A DNA stretch of 64,000 bases from Gottfriedia endophytica (lineage in GTDB: Bacteria; Bacillota; Bacilli; Bacillales; Bacillaceae_G), in assembly GCF_017814275.1 (NCBI RefSeq), contig NZ_JAGIYQ010000014.1, positions 32,382-96,381 on the forward strand, given 5' to 3'. The position numbers and the translations under genes were made by a program. The notes below the pieces were generated by a model, which saw only the letters and a program-made list of their open reading frames with translations, ran no database searches and was not told where the DNA came from. Shown here one piece after another: positions 18,415 to 27,962 of this stretch; the first letter of the stretch is position 1; each line of letters opens with the position of its first letter.

Positions 18415-19338
18415 TTAACGTAGGAAGTCTAATAAAGTCGGTTGAATAATTCGTGCACCAACACCTAATGCAGCATTTTGAACACTTTCTTGTGTTTTTA
18501 ATTTTGTAATAACTTCTTCAACATTTGCATCTTCATTATTAGACATGATTCGATTTGCTACAACCTCTTGATTACCCAAACGATCACTAATCATATCAAC
18601 TCGATTTTGTGTTGCACCAATTTTCGTACGTGCTGTTAAAACATTTTGGATTATTGTATCTACTTGTCCAAGTGAAGTGTTGATTGCTGATGTGTTATCA
18701 GTTACAAGAGCATTATGCAAATCTGCTAATTGTTTAAATGTATTTGGATCAAAAATTGTTGATGGATCAACATTTGTTGATACATTTACACCTTTTGAAA
18801 CCTCTACGTTGTAATTACTATTGTTTGTATAGAAGTTTGCTTTAACTATTGTAGATGTATCAATCTGTCCTGGGTTAAGAGGATCTATAGAGGTCGTATA
18901 ATTTACAGGTTTTGTAGTGGTATCTACTCCATTAAAAATATACTTATCCCCTACCATCGTATTTCCAATTGTACCAATATGATCAATTAGTTGTCTTACT
19001 TCTTCTGCAAGCGCCTTTCTAGATTCAGCACTGTTTGTATCAGATGCACCTTGCACTGTTAACTCACGTATACGTTGCAATGAATTTGTTACTAGATTTA
19101 AAGCATCATCGGATGATTCAACCCAATTAGTTGCTTCATCTAGATTTCGTTTATATTGTTCCACTTGTGTTACATCCGATCGATAATAAATCCCCTTCAT
19201 TGCAATAACAGGATCGTCAGAAGGCTTATTGATTTTTTTCCCTGAAGCTAGTTGACTATTATATTGATCCAATTTAGAGTAACTGTTACTTAAATTTGTT
19301 AACATATTATTACTAATCATAGATTGTGTTACGCGCAT
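18415..19338 (-). CDS. flgL: Flagellar hook-associated protein 3, FlgL
   Basis: The 307-residue protein begins MRVTQSMISNNMLTNLSNSY and has the flagellin-like N-terminal domain (SGKKINKPSDDPV, LNLVTNSLQRIRELTVQGASD) and a short C-terminal domain. FlgL forms the junction between hook and filament together with FlgK. It starts 7 nt after flgK, in the flgM-flgN-flgK-flgL-yviE-fliW-csrA operon. Confidence 0.96.
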   Translation of the reverse strand: MRVTQSMISNNMLTNLSNSYSKLDQYNSQLASGKKINKPSDDPVIAMKGIYYRSDVTQVEQYKRNLDEATNWVESSDDALNLVTNSLQRIRELTVQGASDTNSAESRKALAEEVRQLIDHIGTIGNTMVGDKYIFNGVDTTTKPVNYTTSIDPLNPGQIDTSTIVKANFYTNNSNYNVEVSKGVNVSTNVDPSTIFDPNTFKQLADLHNALVTDNTSAINTSLGQVDTIIQNVLTARTKIGATQNRVDMISDRLGNQEVVANRIMSNNEDANVEEVITKLKTQESVQNAALGVGARIIQPTLLDFLR

Positions 19339-19345
19339 TTACACT

Positions 19346-20935
19346 CTACCTCCCAACTGTTCCCATACTATTAATAATTTTATCTAGCATTTCGTCAATG
19401 ACTGTAATCATTCGAGCTGAAGCATTATATGCATGCTGATATTTCACCATATCTGTCATTTCTTCATCTAAAGAAACACCACTTACAGACAGACGGTTTT
19501 GATTGACTGAATCAACTAGCGTTTGGCTATTACTAGATAAACGTTCTGCTTCTTGAGATTTTACACCCATGCCTCCAATTACACCTTGATAAAAGGAATC
19601 GATGGTAGTATTAGAAATATTTCCTATTGTAAATTTATTTGTTTTTAAAACATTTGCAAGTAATGTAGCATTACTCCCATCTCCTGCAACAGGTGCATTT
19701 GCTGCAGTAATGTCATTTATTGTTATATTCGAGTTTATAGAAATATTTGCTGCAGTTATTGTCGTTAGGTCTGTTACCGCTGCTGAACCTGTTGGCTGAT
19801 TTGCAATTTGATTTGTGCCATCGGTAAAAAAGTATCCCCCTTGCGTTGGTGGGGTTTGAGTATTATATGTTCCATTTGCACTAAAAACCTGATTGAACTG
19901 ATTTGCAAACGCATTTGCCATATCGTTTAAATTTTGTAGCATAGTTGGATACGATCCACTAATAACTGCTTTCCCACTAGAAGTATCAACAGATCCATAT
20001 GAGTCTATTAAACTTCTTAATTTTCCGACAGACTTAAATGCAGAAGCATTTACAGTATTATTTCCAATTTTTATTGATGACACCAAGTTTCCATTAGCAG
20101 CATCATAGTTAGCTGTTAAATAATTCGGTTTAGAATTAATATCATTTCCATCAATCACTCGGCCAGATTGGATAACACTACCATTTTCATCAAGAAGGTC
20201 AATTGATACTTTTCCTTCTGCGCTAGGTAATGAATTCCCTCCACTTGATGAATAGGTTACTTTGATACTAACTAAACCAGATAATTTATCTAATAAACGA
20301 TCACGTTCATCATATAAATCATTTGGTAGCATACCATGTGGTTCTACATCTGCAATTTGTTTATTTACATTTTGAATTTGATCTAATAGCGAGTTAACAT
20401 TTTGTGTTTCTACATCAATTTGATTTTGCAAGTCACCTTGAATTCCAGAAAGTGAAGATGATAAGTAATTAAATGTCTCGGCTACTGCTTTCCCACGTTC
20501 CAATACTACTGATCTAGTACCCGAGTTTTGCGGGTTTGTTGATAAATCTTGTAACGATTGCCAGAATCGATCCATTGTTTTCGATAATCCTTGATCTGAA
20601 GGTTCATTCATAATATCTTCCATTTTTGTCAAAGCATCTGAACGGCTATTGTAATAGCCTAATTTACTGTTATCTCCACGAAATTGTATATCTAAAAATG
20701 ACTCACGAATACGTTGAATTGAACCTGCTTGTACTCCAGTTCCAATTTGGCCTGGCATATAAGGTTTATCAAATCCAACTGGTGGAAACGGAGATGTTTG
20801 CGTTAAATTTACACGCTGACGAGTATAACCATCTGTATTTGCATTTGCTACGTTATGTCCTAATACACTAAGAGCTACTTGTTGAACATTCATACCTCTT
20901 TTGGATGTTTCTAACCCCATAAAAGTTGAACTCAT
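19346..20935 (-). CDS. flgK: Flagellar hook-associated protein 1, FlgK
   Basis: The 529-residue protein has the rod/hook N-terminal motif (LSVLGHNVANANTDGYTRQRV, about 22-42) and a C-terminal motif (GVSLDEEMTDMVKYQHAYNASARMI, about 490-515 in part). The middle domain is variable. FlgK is the first hook-filament junction protein. Length is normal for Bacillus. Confidence 0.97.
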   Translation of the reverse strand: MSSTFMGLETSKRGMNVQQVALSVLGHNVANANTDGYTRQRVNLTQTSPFPPVGFDKPYMPGQIGTGVQAGSIQRIRESFLDIQFRGDNSKLGYYNSRSDALTKMEDIMNEPSDQGLSKTMDRFWQSLQDLSTNPQNSGTRSVVLERGKAVAETFNYLSSSLSGIQGDLQNQIDVETQNVNSLLDQIQNVNKQIADVEPHGMLPNDLYDERDRLLDKLSGLVSIKVTYSSSGGNSLPSAEGKVSIDLLDENGSVIQSGRVIDGNDINSKPNYLTANYDAANGNLVSSIKIGNNTVNASAFKSVGKLRSLIDSYGSVDTSSGKAVISGSYPTMLQNLNDMANAFANQFNQVFSANGTYNTQTPPTQGGYFFTDGTNQIANQPTGSAAVTDLTTITAANISINSNITINDITAANAPVAGDGSNATLLANVLKTNKFTIGNISNTTIDSFYQGVIGGMGVKSQEAERLSSNSQTLVDSVNQNRLSVSGVSLDEEMTDMVKYQHAYNASARMITVIDEMLDKIINSMGTVGR

Positions 20936-20982
20936 TAATCTGTCCTCACTTCTTCTCCCGATTTTTGAAATGATTGCTATCT

Positions 20983-21474
20983 TTATGCTTGTGTATCAAA
21001 ATATCCTTGATTCTTTGGCTTTACTTGTTGCTTCGCTGATGGCCCATAATTGATGGGTGCTTGACGCGGTTGAACCATTGATAAAGTCAGTGAAACGAAT
21101 TGTAATGACTGATAAATTAGTTCTTGGTTTAAATAATTTATCTCTCTCAATTCGTTCATCACATTACTTAATTGTTCTTGTTGTTTTTGTAACTGCTCTG
21201 CTTCACTTTCAGAAACAACTTTTAAACAATCAGAAAGAGTAGGCACGTCCCCGTCCCATTCGTGCCCACTTAACAAAGCGTATACACATTCGATTCGTTT
21301 CGTTTCAAGCGTCTCGATTGCTAACAAATTCTTAGCTTCTTTATTGATAACTTCGTTTAAGCCATCAATATCATTCACTGTAATAAAGTGAGATTTCTCT
21401 TTTGAAAGAGCTAACAGCTGCTTATATTCTTCATGTTGCTGTTCAAGGATTGAACTTAAAAGAATTGAACTCAT
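20983..21474 (-). CDS. flgN: Flagellar protein FlgN
   Basis: The 163-residue helical protein begins with a long predicted coiled coil (LEQQHEEYKQLLALSKEKS) and contains LREINYLNQELIYQSLQFV, typical of FlgN chaperones for FlgK and FlgL. Position between flgM and flgK agrees. Confidence 0.9.
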   Translation of the reverse strand: MSSILLSSILEQQHEEYKQLLALSKEKSHFITVNDIDGLNEVINKEAKNLLAIETLETKRIECVYALLSGHEWDGDVPTLSDCLKVVSESEAEQLQKQQEQLSNVMNELREINYLNQELIYQSLQFVSLTLSMVQPRQAPINYGPSAKQQVKPKNQGYFDTQA

Positions 21475-21501
21475 GGACTACACCTTCCTCTTTCTAGTTG
21501 T

Positions 21502-21765
21502 TTACTTCTTGCTGAAATAGTTCATCATTTTCTCTGCAATAGTGGATGGATTAATCTCATAGGAGCCTTCTTGAACTTGTTGCTTTAATTGTTGAACACG
21601 TTCTTCACGATCAGAAAGTATTTTCGAAGCTGATTGAAGGTCTTTTGCTTGAGAAGAAATTTCAACTTGATCCTCTTTTTGTTGTTTAGATTGTTGATTT
21701 CCTACTATTTTTAGTTGGTTTTGATAGACTTGAATTTTATTAAAACCAGTTGGATTGATTTTCAT
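21502..21765 (-). CDS. flgM: Anti-sigma-D factor FlgM
   Basis: The 87-residue protein begins MKINPTGFNKIQVYQNQ and has the FlgM stretch DQVEISSQAKDLQSASKIL, RVQQLKQQVQEGSYEINPSTIAEKM. FlgM binds SigD until it is secreted or neutralised after hook completion. It therefore regulates hag and the other SigD promoters in this window. Confidence 0.94.
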   Translation of the reverse strand: MKINPTGFNKIQVYQNQLKIVGNQQSKQQKEDQVEISSQAKDLQSASKILSDREERVQQLKQQVQEGSYEINPSTIAEKMMNYFSKK

Positions 21766-21832
21766 TTTCTCACCTCTTTATTCATTTCTTTATTAACCTC
21801 TTTATTTACCGTTTACTCACAGTTTTATCTCT

Positions 21833-22246
21833 TTATTTTTTTCCGTCGAATAGATAAGTTGCTTTATCTCTTTTACGAAGCTCTTTTATACGTTCTCTTT
21901 CGGCTTCTTCCTTACGTAAATCTCTCTTTATACTTACCGAACAATCTTCACAAATGTTTCCTTTTTTAATTAGCGATCCACATCGTTCACATGGATAGCC
22001 TAAATTTGGATAATCTGCTACACGTAGTTTACCATTTCGAATCCATTTCATAATTTTTTCTTCGACTACATTCGTTGCATCCACTATTTCAGTTATAGTA
22101 GCCGTACGATTTTCACGTTTACGGATGAACGTATAGACTACATCAAATTCTTTTAATTCTATTTTATAACAAGATTCGCATACATCTCTTAAGTTAGTCT
22201 TAACAAAAAGTTGGTTACATTCAGGACAATTCATTAATTCACCCAT
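21833..22246 (-). CDS. yvyF: YvyF/TIGR03826 flagellar operon zinc-ribbon protein
   Basis: The 137-residue product (start at 22246) has two Cys-rich sites: CPECNQLF...VCESC near the start and CERCGSLIKKGNICEDC near 95. A helical region between them resembles a winged helix (ENRTATITEIVDATNVVEE). YvyF-type proteins lie between comFC and flgM in bacilli; a regulatory role in flagellar genes has been reported. I chose 22246 because GAGGTG precedes this ATG; the sigma-D promoter at 22281-22307 lies inside the alternative longer frame. Confidence 0.85.
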   Translation of the reverse strand: MGELMNCPECNQLFVKTNLRDVCESCYKIELKEFDVVYTFIRKRENRTATITEIVDATNVVEEKIMKWIRNGKLRVADYPNLGYPCERCGSLIKKGNICEDCSVSIKRDLRKEEAERERIKELRKRDKATYLFDGKK

Positions 22247-22280
22247 TAATTTCACCTCGATCACTATCGTTGTAATTCTT

Positions 22281-22307
22281 ATATCGGCAAAAATGAGTCT
22301 TAAATTA
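22281..22307 (-). promoter_or_regulatory. Sigma-D promoter for yvyF-flgM-flgN-flgK-flgL-yviE-fliW-csrA
   Basis: On the minus strand TAAT is followed after 15 nt by GCCGATAT: a perfect -10 and a 3/4 -35 match for SigD. It ends 35 nt before the yvyF ATG and lies just after the comFC stop. B. subtilis has a SigD promoter at the same place. Confidence 0.75.
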
Positions 22308-22338
22308 AGTCCTTTTACACATGACATTTGACTAATTT

Positions 22339-23010
22339 TTATACTCTTACTAATGTAAGCGAATAGACCTCACTTGCTCCGTTTTCAAGTAGGATTTTTG
22401 CAGCATCTCGGACTGTTTTACCAGTTGTATAGAAATCATCTATTAATAGAATCGGCTCATTTTGAATTTTTTCTTCTTTTTTATAAAAAAAAAGTTGTTC
22501 ACGTGCTAAACGTTCCTTACGAGTCAATTTACTTTGCTTTTCGGAGTGTTTTCTTCCTAAACAATGATTTAGCGGTAATTTTGCCATTTGGCATAGGATT
22601 TCAACTTGATTAAAGCCTCGTTCCTGTAATCTTTCTTCACTAATCGGGATGGGCACAATTTGAGGAATTGTAGAAAATAGTTTTATGTAACTCTCTATTA
22701 ATTCTTGTATAACTACTTCAGCAACAGCAACGTCACCACGGAATTTAAAAGCATTCATCCAAGATTTTATCCCTTCATTATAACAATATATTGATCGATT
22801 ATATTGAATAGTTGATATTCTAATTAAACTTTCACACTCTACACATACCCCATCTTCCTCCATCATTCGGCCACAGTATTGGCAAATTGGGCCAGTTATT
22901 TTCACAAAATATCTATTACATTCTTCACAAATGAATTGCTTCGATTGAAAAAGAAGTGACCGGAAAGTAAACCGGGGATGAAAAGATTGATTGCAAATCA
23001 CACAAATCAT
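22339..23010 (-). CDS. comFC: ComFC, phosphoribosyltransferase-like competence protein
   Basis: The 223-residue product has two CxxC zinc sites at the N-terminus (MICVICNQ, FICEECN, ICQYCG) and a phosphoribosyltransferase domain ending with LLIDDFYTTGKTVRDAAKIL (PRPP motif). ComFC/ComF is needed for efficient natural transformation. The ATG at 23010 overlaps the comFA stop as ATGA, so I prefer it to the in-frame ATG at 23025. No comFB lies between the two. Confidence 0.92.
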   Translation of the reverse strand: MICVICNQSFHPRFTFRSLLFQSKQFICEECNRYFVKITGPICQYCGRMMEEDGVCVECESLIRISTIQYNRSIYCYNEGIKSWMNAFKFRGDVAVAEVVIQELIESYIKLFSTIPQIVPIPISEERLQERGFNQVEILCQMAKLPLNHCLGRKHSEKQSKLTRKERLAREQLFFYKKEEKIQNEPILLIDDFYTTGKTVRDAAKILLENGASEVYSLTLVRV

Positions 23011-24371
23011 TTCGAATCTAACCATCCTTTCTCAAATCCTAATTTATTCATTAGCAAAATTTGATTACGTGCTTTGACCATTTCTTCACTTTTCCCATGA
23101 TGAAAATAAATGACATCTCCTTTGGCAAATTGAGGATGACGTCCTGCGCGGCCAGCTATTTGGACAAGCGCACTTTCGGTAAAAATTTCTTCATCTGCAC
23201 CAAGTACTGCAATTTGACTATTAACGATTGTCACACCTCGTTCTAAAATGGTTGTCGTTACGAGAACGAGTATTTCTCCCTTTCGAAACGATGCAACTTT
23301 TTCATGACGCTCAGGATCTTCACTATGAACAGAAGCTGTTAAAGGCGTTAGTTTCCTAACATACTCTTCAATTAAACTACTTTCTTTAATCGTAGGGACG
23401 AAAAGGAAAATAGGGCATTTTGACGGAAGATGAGAAGTGATCCAATTGGTGAGAGCTGGAGGAAGTGCTTCATGTTTTTTCATATAGTTTCGCCAGTTTC
23501 CAATCCACTGAAATCTTGGGACTGGTAAAGGCTGTCGGTGAAAACGAGCTGGGACCATTGCATTCGGAATTTTTCCTTTTAAGGCGAGTTGTTGTTGTTT
23601 AACGGAGGGTGTAGCAGTCAGTTGGATGGTTGAACCTTTTACTGTTCGAGCTTCATTTGCCACCCAATGTAAGTGTTTTTCAATATTATATGGAAACGCG
23701 TCGACTTCATCGATAACGAGTAAATGAAAGGCACGTCTGAATGACATTAATTGGTGAACTGTAGTAATGACAATGCGATGTCCATCCCACTTTTCTTCAC
23801 TTCCCCCATAAAGCGCAACAATAGAGATGGTTGGAAATGCTTGACGAAAACGGTGGACGAGTTCAATGACGACATCTACTCGTGGTGTTGCAATACAAAC
23901 ATTCTTACCTTGCTGAAGTGCAGTTTCAATCCCTTGAAAGAGCATTTCAGTTTTTCCTGCACCACATACAGCCCATAATAATAGATTCGTTTCGTTTTTT
24001 ATTGCACTCACAACCTGATTAGAAGCCTCTTTTTGTTGTGGGGAAAGCTCACCTGACCAAGCTAATGCAGAAATAGGCTCTTTTAAAATGACGTCTTCTT
24101 CATTTACAACTAACTTTGTACAGGTTGTCATTTTTCCCATATTGATACATTTTCGGCAATACGTACATTCCGAATGACACCAAGCACATGGATGAGAGTA
24201 GAAATACCGCTGATCTTCATTTCCACAACGAAAGCATTTGTATCCTTTCTCTGTCTTCATCACTGCTTGCTGAATCTTACTTGTAGAAGGAACTTCTGGC
24301 TGATTTTTAAGTAAGGGAACTTTTCTACCTATATAGCTTTTGGGTTTTGATATTTCATTTAGTTGTTCCAT
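23007..24371 (-). CDS. comFA: ComFA, DNA-uptake DEAD-box ATPase
   Basis: The 454-residue protein has a Cys-rich zinc domain (C46, C49, C62, C65, C72, C75, C84), Walker A GAGKTEM (137-143), a DEVD box (221-224), TATPS, and the helicase motif QIAGRAGR near 410. ComFA drives import of single-stranded DNA across the membrane during transformation. It starts 77 nt after the degV terminator. No clear ComK box was found in that short gap. Confidence 0.94.
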   Translation of the reverse strand: MEQLNEISKPKSYIGRKVPLLKNQPEVPSTSKIQQAVMKTEKGYKCFRCGNEDQRYFYSHPCAWCHSECTYCRKCINMGKMTTCTKLVVNEEDVILKEPISALAWSGELSPQQKEASNQVVSAIKNETNLLLWAVCGAGKTEMLFQGIETALQQGKNVCIATPRVDVVIELVHRFRQAFPTISIVALYGGSEEKWDGHRIVITTVHQLMSFRRAFHLLVIDEVDAFPYNIEKHLHWVANEARTVKGSTIQLTATPSVKQQQLALKGKIPNAMVPARFHRQPLPVPRFQWIGNWRNYMKKHEALPPALTNWITSHLPSKCPIFLFVPTIKESSLIEEYVRKLTPLTASVHSEDPERHEKVASFRKGEILVLVTTTILERGVTIVNSQIAVLGADEEIFTESALVQIAGRAGRHPQFAKGDVIYFHHGKSEEMVKARNQILLMNKLGFEKGWLDSK

Positions 24372-24418
24372 TTCTATACCTCCTTCCCATCATTTCTATC
24401 ATGAATAAAGCAGAAAAA

Positions 24419-24446
24419 AAAGATGTCCTTAAAAATGGACATCTTT
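24419..24446 (-). terminator. Terminator of degV
   Basis: The arms AAAGATGTCC and GGACATCTTT enclose an 8-nt loop and are followed by eight T on the minus strand. It abuts the degV stop. Confidence 0.92.
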
Positions 24447-24447
24447 C

Positions 24448-25290
24448 TTATACAACGTACCAGCCCAGTCCTAGCGCGCCTTCACCTAAATGTGTGCCAA
24501 TAACTGGTCCGAAATATGAAATTTGGACATCAACATGTGGATAAGTCTCATGAAGCTGTGCTGCTAGCTGTTTTGCATCTTCTTCACGACTAGAATGAAT
24601 CACAACTGCCTGCATTTTTCCGCCTTTTGATGCAACTTGATCAAACAATTCAAAAATACGTTTCATTGCTTTTTTCTCTGTACGAATTTTTTCAAAAGGC
24701 ACGATTTGTTTATCAACAAACGTTAAGATTGGTTTTACTTGTAAAAGACTACCGATAAATGCTTGAGCACTTGATAAACGACCTCCACGTTGAAGATGTG
24801 CTAGATCATCAACCATAAAGTAAGCATTAAGTGTCGTTTTCATCTCATCTAGTCTAGCTAGTATCTCTTGTGGCGAGGCATTTTTCTGAGCCATTTTAGC
24901 TGCTTCTATGACATAAAATCCTTGCGCCATGCAGCTGATTTCAGAATCATATGCATATACTTCAATATTTTCAACCATTGAACCTGCTGTAATGGCACTT
25001 TGATATGTACCACTTATTCCACTAGAAAGAAAGATTGCAATAACCGCATCGTATTCTTTAGAAAGCTGTTCAAACTTTTCTACCATTTTCCCAATTGCTG
25101 GCTGTGAGGTTTTCGGCAACTCTTTTTGTACTCTTACTTTTATAAAAAATTCTTCTGCTGTAATGTCCACTTCTTCTTGATAAGAAGCATCTCCGAATAT
25201 TACGTTTAGAGGAATCATATGAATGTCTAATTGTTCTCTAATTTCTAGAGGTATGTATGACGTACTATCTGTTACGATCGCTGTTCTCAT
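24448..25290 (-). CDS. degV: DegV family fatty-acid-binding protein
   Basis: The 280-residue protein begins MRTAIVTDSTSYIPLEIREQ and has SSGISGTYQSA and GGRLSSAQAFIGSLLQVKPIL, all DegV signatures. DegV proteins bind a fatty acid and supply exogenous acyl chains to the FakA kinase system. It lies between degU and comFA, as in B. subtilis. Confidence 0.93.
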   Translation of the reverse strand: MRTAIVTDSTSYIPLEIREQLDIHMIPLNVIFGDASYQEEVDITAEEFFIKVRVQKELPKTSQPAIGKMVEKFEQLSKEYDAVIAIFLSSGISGTYQSAITAGSMVENIEVYAYDSEISCMAQGFYVIEAAKMAQKNASPQEILARLDEMKTTLNAYFMVDDLAHLQRGGRLSSAQAFIGSLLQVKPILTFVDKQIVPFEKIRTEKKAMKRIFELFDQVASKGGKMQAVVIHSSREEDAKQLAAQLHETYPHVDVQISYFGPVIGTHLGEGALGLGWYVV

Positions 25291-25454
25291 TCTTCAATTC
25301 CTTTCTTTAACAAATTTCTAAATCTAGCATATATGTATCAATTATTCTACATGAAATGGTCTTACAGTACATTCATAACGATTCGTTATTGTATGAGTAC
25401 TTTCGACAACTTTTTTAAACACGATTTCTACTTTACCACATTTTTTTAATAAAG

Positions 25455-25488
25455 AAAAAAGCAGAACCAAGAGGTTGTCTGCTTTTTA
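25455..25488 (-). terminator. Terminator of degU
   Basis: The arms AAAAAAGCAGA and TCTGCTTTTTT surround an ACC/GGT-containing loop, 17 nt after the degU stop, giving a T-rich tail on the minus strand. Confidence 0.85.
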
Positions 25489-25504
25489 GTCTATTGAATC
25501 GTAT

Positions 25505-26182
25505 TTATTTAATTTCAACCCAAGAATTACGGATCGCTGTTACAACTGCATGTGTACGATCATTTACTTCTAGTTTTTGTAAAATATTACTTACATGGTT
25601 TTTAACGGTCTTTTCACTAATAAATAGTGCTTCACCGATTGCACGATTACTTTTCCCATCAGCTAACATTTGAAGTACTTCACACTCTCTACGAGTAAGC
25701 AAGTGAAGGGGACGACGAACTTCAATCTCACGGGATTTAAATAATTGTTCTTTTAACGATAAACGACGGAACTCTTCAACTAGATTATGTGTAATTTTTG
25801 GATGTAGATAGCTACCGCCTTGTGAAACAACTTTAATCGCTTCGATTAATGTATCTGAATCCATTTCTTTTAACAAGTAACCACGCGCTCCAACTTTTAA
25901 GACATGTGTTACATAAGATTCATCATCATGGATTGATAGAATGATAACTTTTGCATCTGGATTCTTTTCAAGTAATGATTTTGTCGCTGCCGCACCATTC
26001 ATATTCGGCATGTTAATGTCTATAATAAAAACATCAACTTCTTGCTCGTCATTAATCTTTAAAACCTCTAATCCATCAGAGCCTTCTGCCACTACATCAA
26101 AGCTTTGTTCGAAATCTAAGATTCTTCTAATTCCTTCTCGGAAAAGCTTGTGATCGTCAACAATTGCAATTTTCGTTTTCAT
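25505..26182 (-). CDS. degU: Response regulator DegU
   Basis: The 225-residue protein begins [20 protein letters not shown]. It has a receiver domain with the phosphorylation site D55 (FIIDINMP) and a C-terminal LuxR/NarL helix-turn-helix ([25 protein letters not shown] region). I chose the ATG at 26182 because AGAGGGGT precedes it. DegU controls exoenzymes, biofilm, competence and flagellar genes, and is phosphorylated by DegS encoded upstream. Confidence 0.95.
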   Translation of the reverse strand: MKTKIAIVDDHKLFREGIRRILDFEQSFDVVAEGSDGLEVLKINDEQEVDVFIIDINMPNMNGAAATKSLLEKNPDAKVIILSIHDDESYVTHVLKVGARGYLLKEMDSDTLIEAIKVVSQGGSYLHPKITHNLVEEFRRLSLKEQLFKSREIEVRRPLHLLTRRECEVLQMLADGKSNRAIGEALFISEKTVKNHVSNILQKLEVNDRTHAVVTAIRNSWVEIK

Positions 26183-26328
26183 GTCGTATACCCCTCTGCT
26201 ATGAATTCTAGTTTGTTTATGTAAAAATATGGTAATTATTTCCAAGTCATTAACTATCTTAACAAAACACATCTTAAATAAATAGTCAGTATTCGTTGAA
26301 ATTTCTACTTATATAAATTTTCAAAATG

Positions 26329-27477
26329 TTATTCTTGTGACTTTACTTTTATTGAAATCTTGACAGATGTGCCTTTATTCACCTGAGATTGGAGTTCAAA
26401 ACTTCCGTCTAGTAACTCTACTCTCTCTTTCATGCCTATAAGACCAAATGAATTTTCTTTTGGACTTGTTTCAACATCAAAACCAATCCCATTATCTTTT
26501 ACAAGTAAGTTCACTTGATTTTGACGAAACTCTATTTTAACTTGGATCAGTGTTGCATTTGAGTGTTTACAAGCATTTTGAACAGCCTCTTGTACTAATC
26601 TAAAAAGGGCCACTTCCATCTTGGACTCTAGTCGATGTTCTTCACCTATGTAATCAAAACGAATGGTATTATGTTTATACTCTTCTAGTGTCTTTAAATA
26701 CTTATTAAGAGTTGGTACTAATCCTAGATCATCTAAAGCCATTGGACGCAGGTCATAAATGATTCGGCGTACCTCGGTTAATGCCGTTCTCACCTGTTCT
26801 TTCATATCGTGTAACTCTTTAAGTGTTTCATCTTCGCTAAATTGGCGATAGGTTTTAATTAAGAAATCCGATCTCATCATAATATTAGCCATCATTTGCG
26901 CTGGACCATCGTGAATTTCATGCGAAAGCTTTAATCGCTCTTCTTCTTGTGCTTGAATGAGCTTGAAACCAAAAGCCTGCTTCTGTTTCGCATCTTCTAA
27001 CATTTGGCTAACCTGTTGAAAATCGTCTTGTAAAAAATTTAAAATTACTGAAATTCTAGCAACTAATACATCCGCTTTTCGTAATTGTTCTAATAAACTT
27101 TGAAGACGCCGCTCAATATCATTTCGACGTGAAAGAAGCGCTTTCTCTTCTCGTAACGAAATATTATGCTGATTTTGAAGTTGTTGAGCAATTTCATATG
27201 CATCCTTCACTTCATCTTCAGAATACCTCTTAAAATCTCGATCCAACTCCATTAATCGTTTTCGAGCAGATCTCACAAGAAGCTCTAGCTTTGACGTATT
27301 TTGAATTTTTTCAATAACACTTACTTTAACTTCTTCCAGTTCAAGCTTTAACCGTTCATACTCTGACCGCGTATCTTGCACAATTTCATACACTTGCTCC
27401 TTACTATCGGTCACAGTTGAAATCATATTATCTATAACTCCATCAAGTGTATCCTTGTCTATTTTTCTAGTTGTCAT
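26329..27477 (-). CDS. degS: Sensor histidine kinase DegS
   Basis: The 382-residue cytoplasmic kinase has a long N-terminal coiled coil (about 20-165), the HisKA_3 box LSHEIHDGPAQ with H189, and an HATPase region with DNGIGFD and GLIGMKERV. B. subtilis DegS is also phosphorylated at H189. No membrane segments are present. I chose the ATG at 27477 after GGGGGA rather than the 34-residue upstream extension. Confidence 0.95.
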   Translation of the reverse strand: MTTRKIDKDTLDGVIDNMISTVTDSKEQVYEIVQDTRSEYERLKLELEEVKVSVIEKIQNTSKLELLVRSARKRLMELDRDFKRYSEDEVKDAYEIAQQLQNQHNISLREEKALLSRRNDIERRLQSLLEQLRKADVLVARISVILNFLQDDFQQVSQMLEDAKQKQAFGFKLIQAQEEERLKLSHEIHDGPAQMMANIMMRSDFLIKTYRQFSEDETLKELHDMKEQVRTALTEVRRIIYDLRPMALDDLGLVPTLNKYLKTLEEYKHNTIRFDYIGEEHRLESKMEVALFRLVQEAVQNACKHSNATLIQVKIEFRQNQVNLLVKDNGIGFDVETSPKENSFGLIGMKERVELLDGSFELQSQVNKGTSVKISIKVKSQE

Positions 27478-27962
27478 GAAAAAATCCCCCATCAGATTTA
27501 ACGTCAATAGACTTTGCCCACTATTAATAAACTCATTATAAACAAATATCGACAAAAATTGTACAAAAAATTTCAACAAACAGAATTTTTTATTATTTTT
27601 AAATTGTTATAATTATAGGGAAATAATACCCTCTTCTCGTTAATTATTATAATAAAATTCCCAGTTAATGGAAGGTTTTTTTCAATTTATTCACAAAATG
27701 TTTACAATTTGAAGTATTTTGTTACTTGAATGTAACGATTATTTTTAAATAATTTCTATAATTTATTTATATTAATGATAATTTTAAATATACTGATAAC
27801 TATAAAGATGTTATATTTATATAATTTCTAACACAAAAACCCCAACTTTAGAATCTATAGATGGGTCATTGTATAAAAATATATATTTATACAAAAAACG
27901 TCTAAATTTGGAGAAACCTCCAAATCTATCTGCTAGTTAATTCTGTATCATAATCCTGAACA
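27478..27962. other. Gene-free AT-rich stretch upstream of degS
   Basis: A TATAAT (minus strand, 27535-27540) lies about 60 nt before the degS ATG but has no convincing -35 at 16-18 nt. A hairpin at 27906-27925 is listed separately. No coding signal is seen. Confidence 0.5.
27906..27925 (-). terminator. Hairpin after the GAD/DUF1851-like gene
   Basis: The arms ATTTGGAG and CTCCAAAT enclose a 4-nt loop about 38 nt after the gene stop. On the minus strand it is followed by TTAGACGTTTTTTG, so termination is likely but the U-tract is displaced. Confidence 0.55.
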
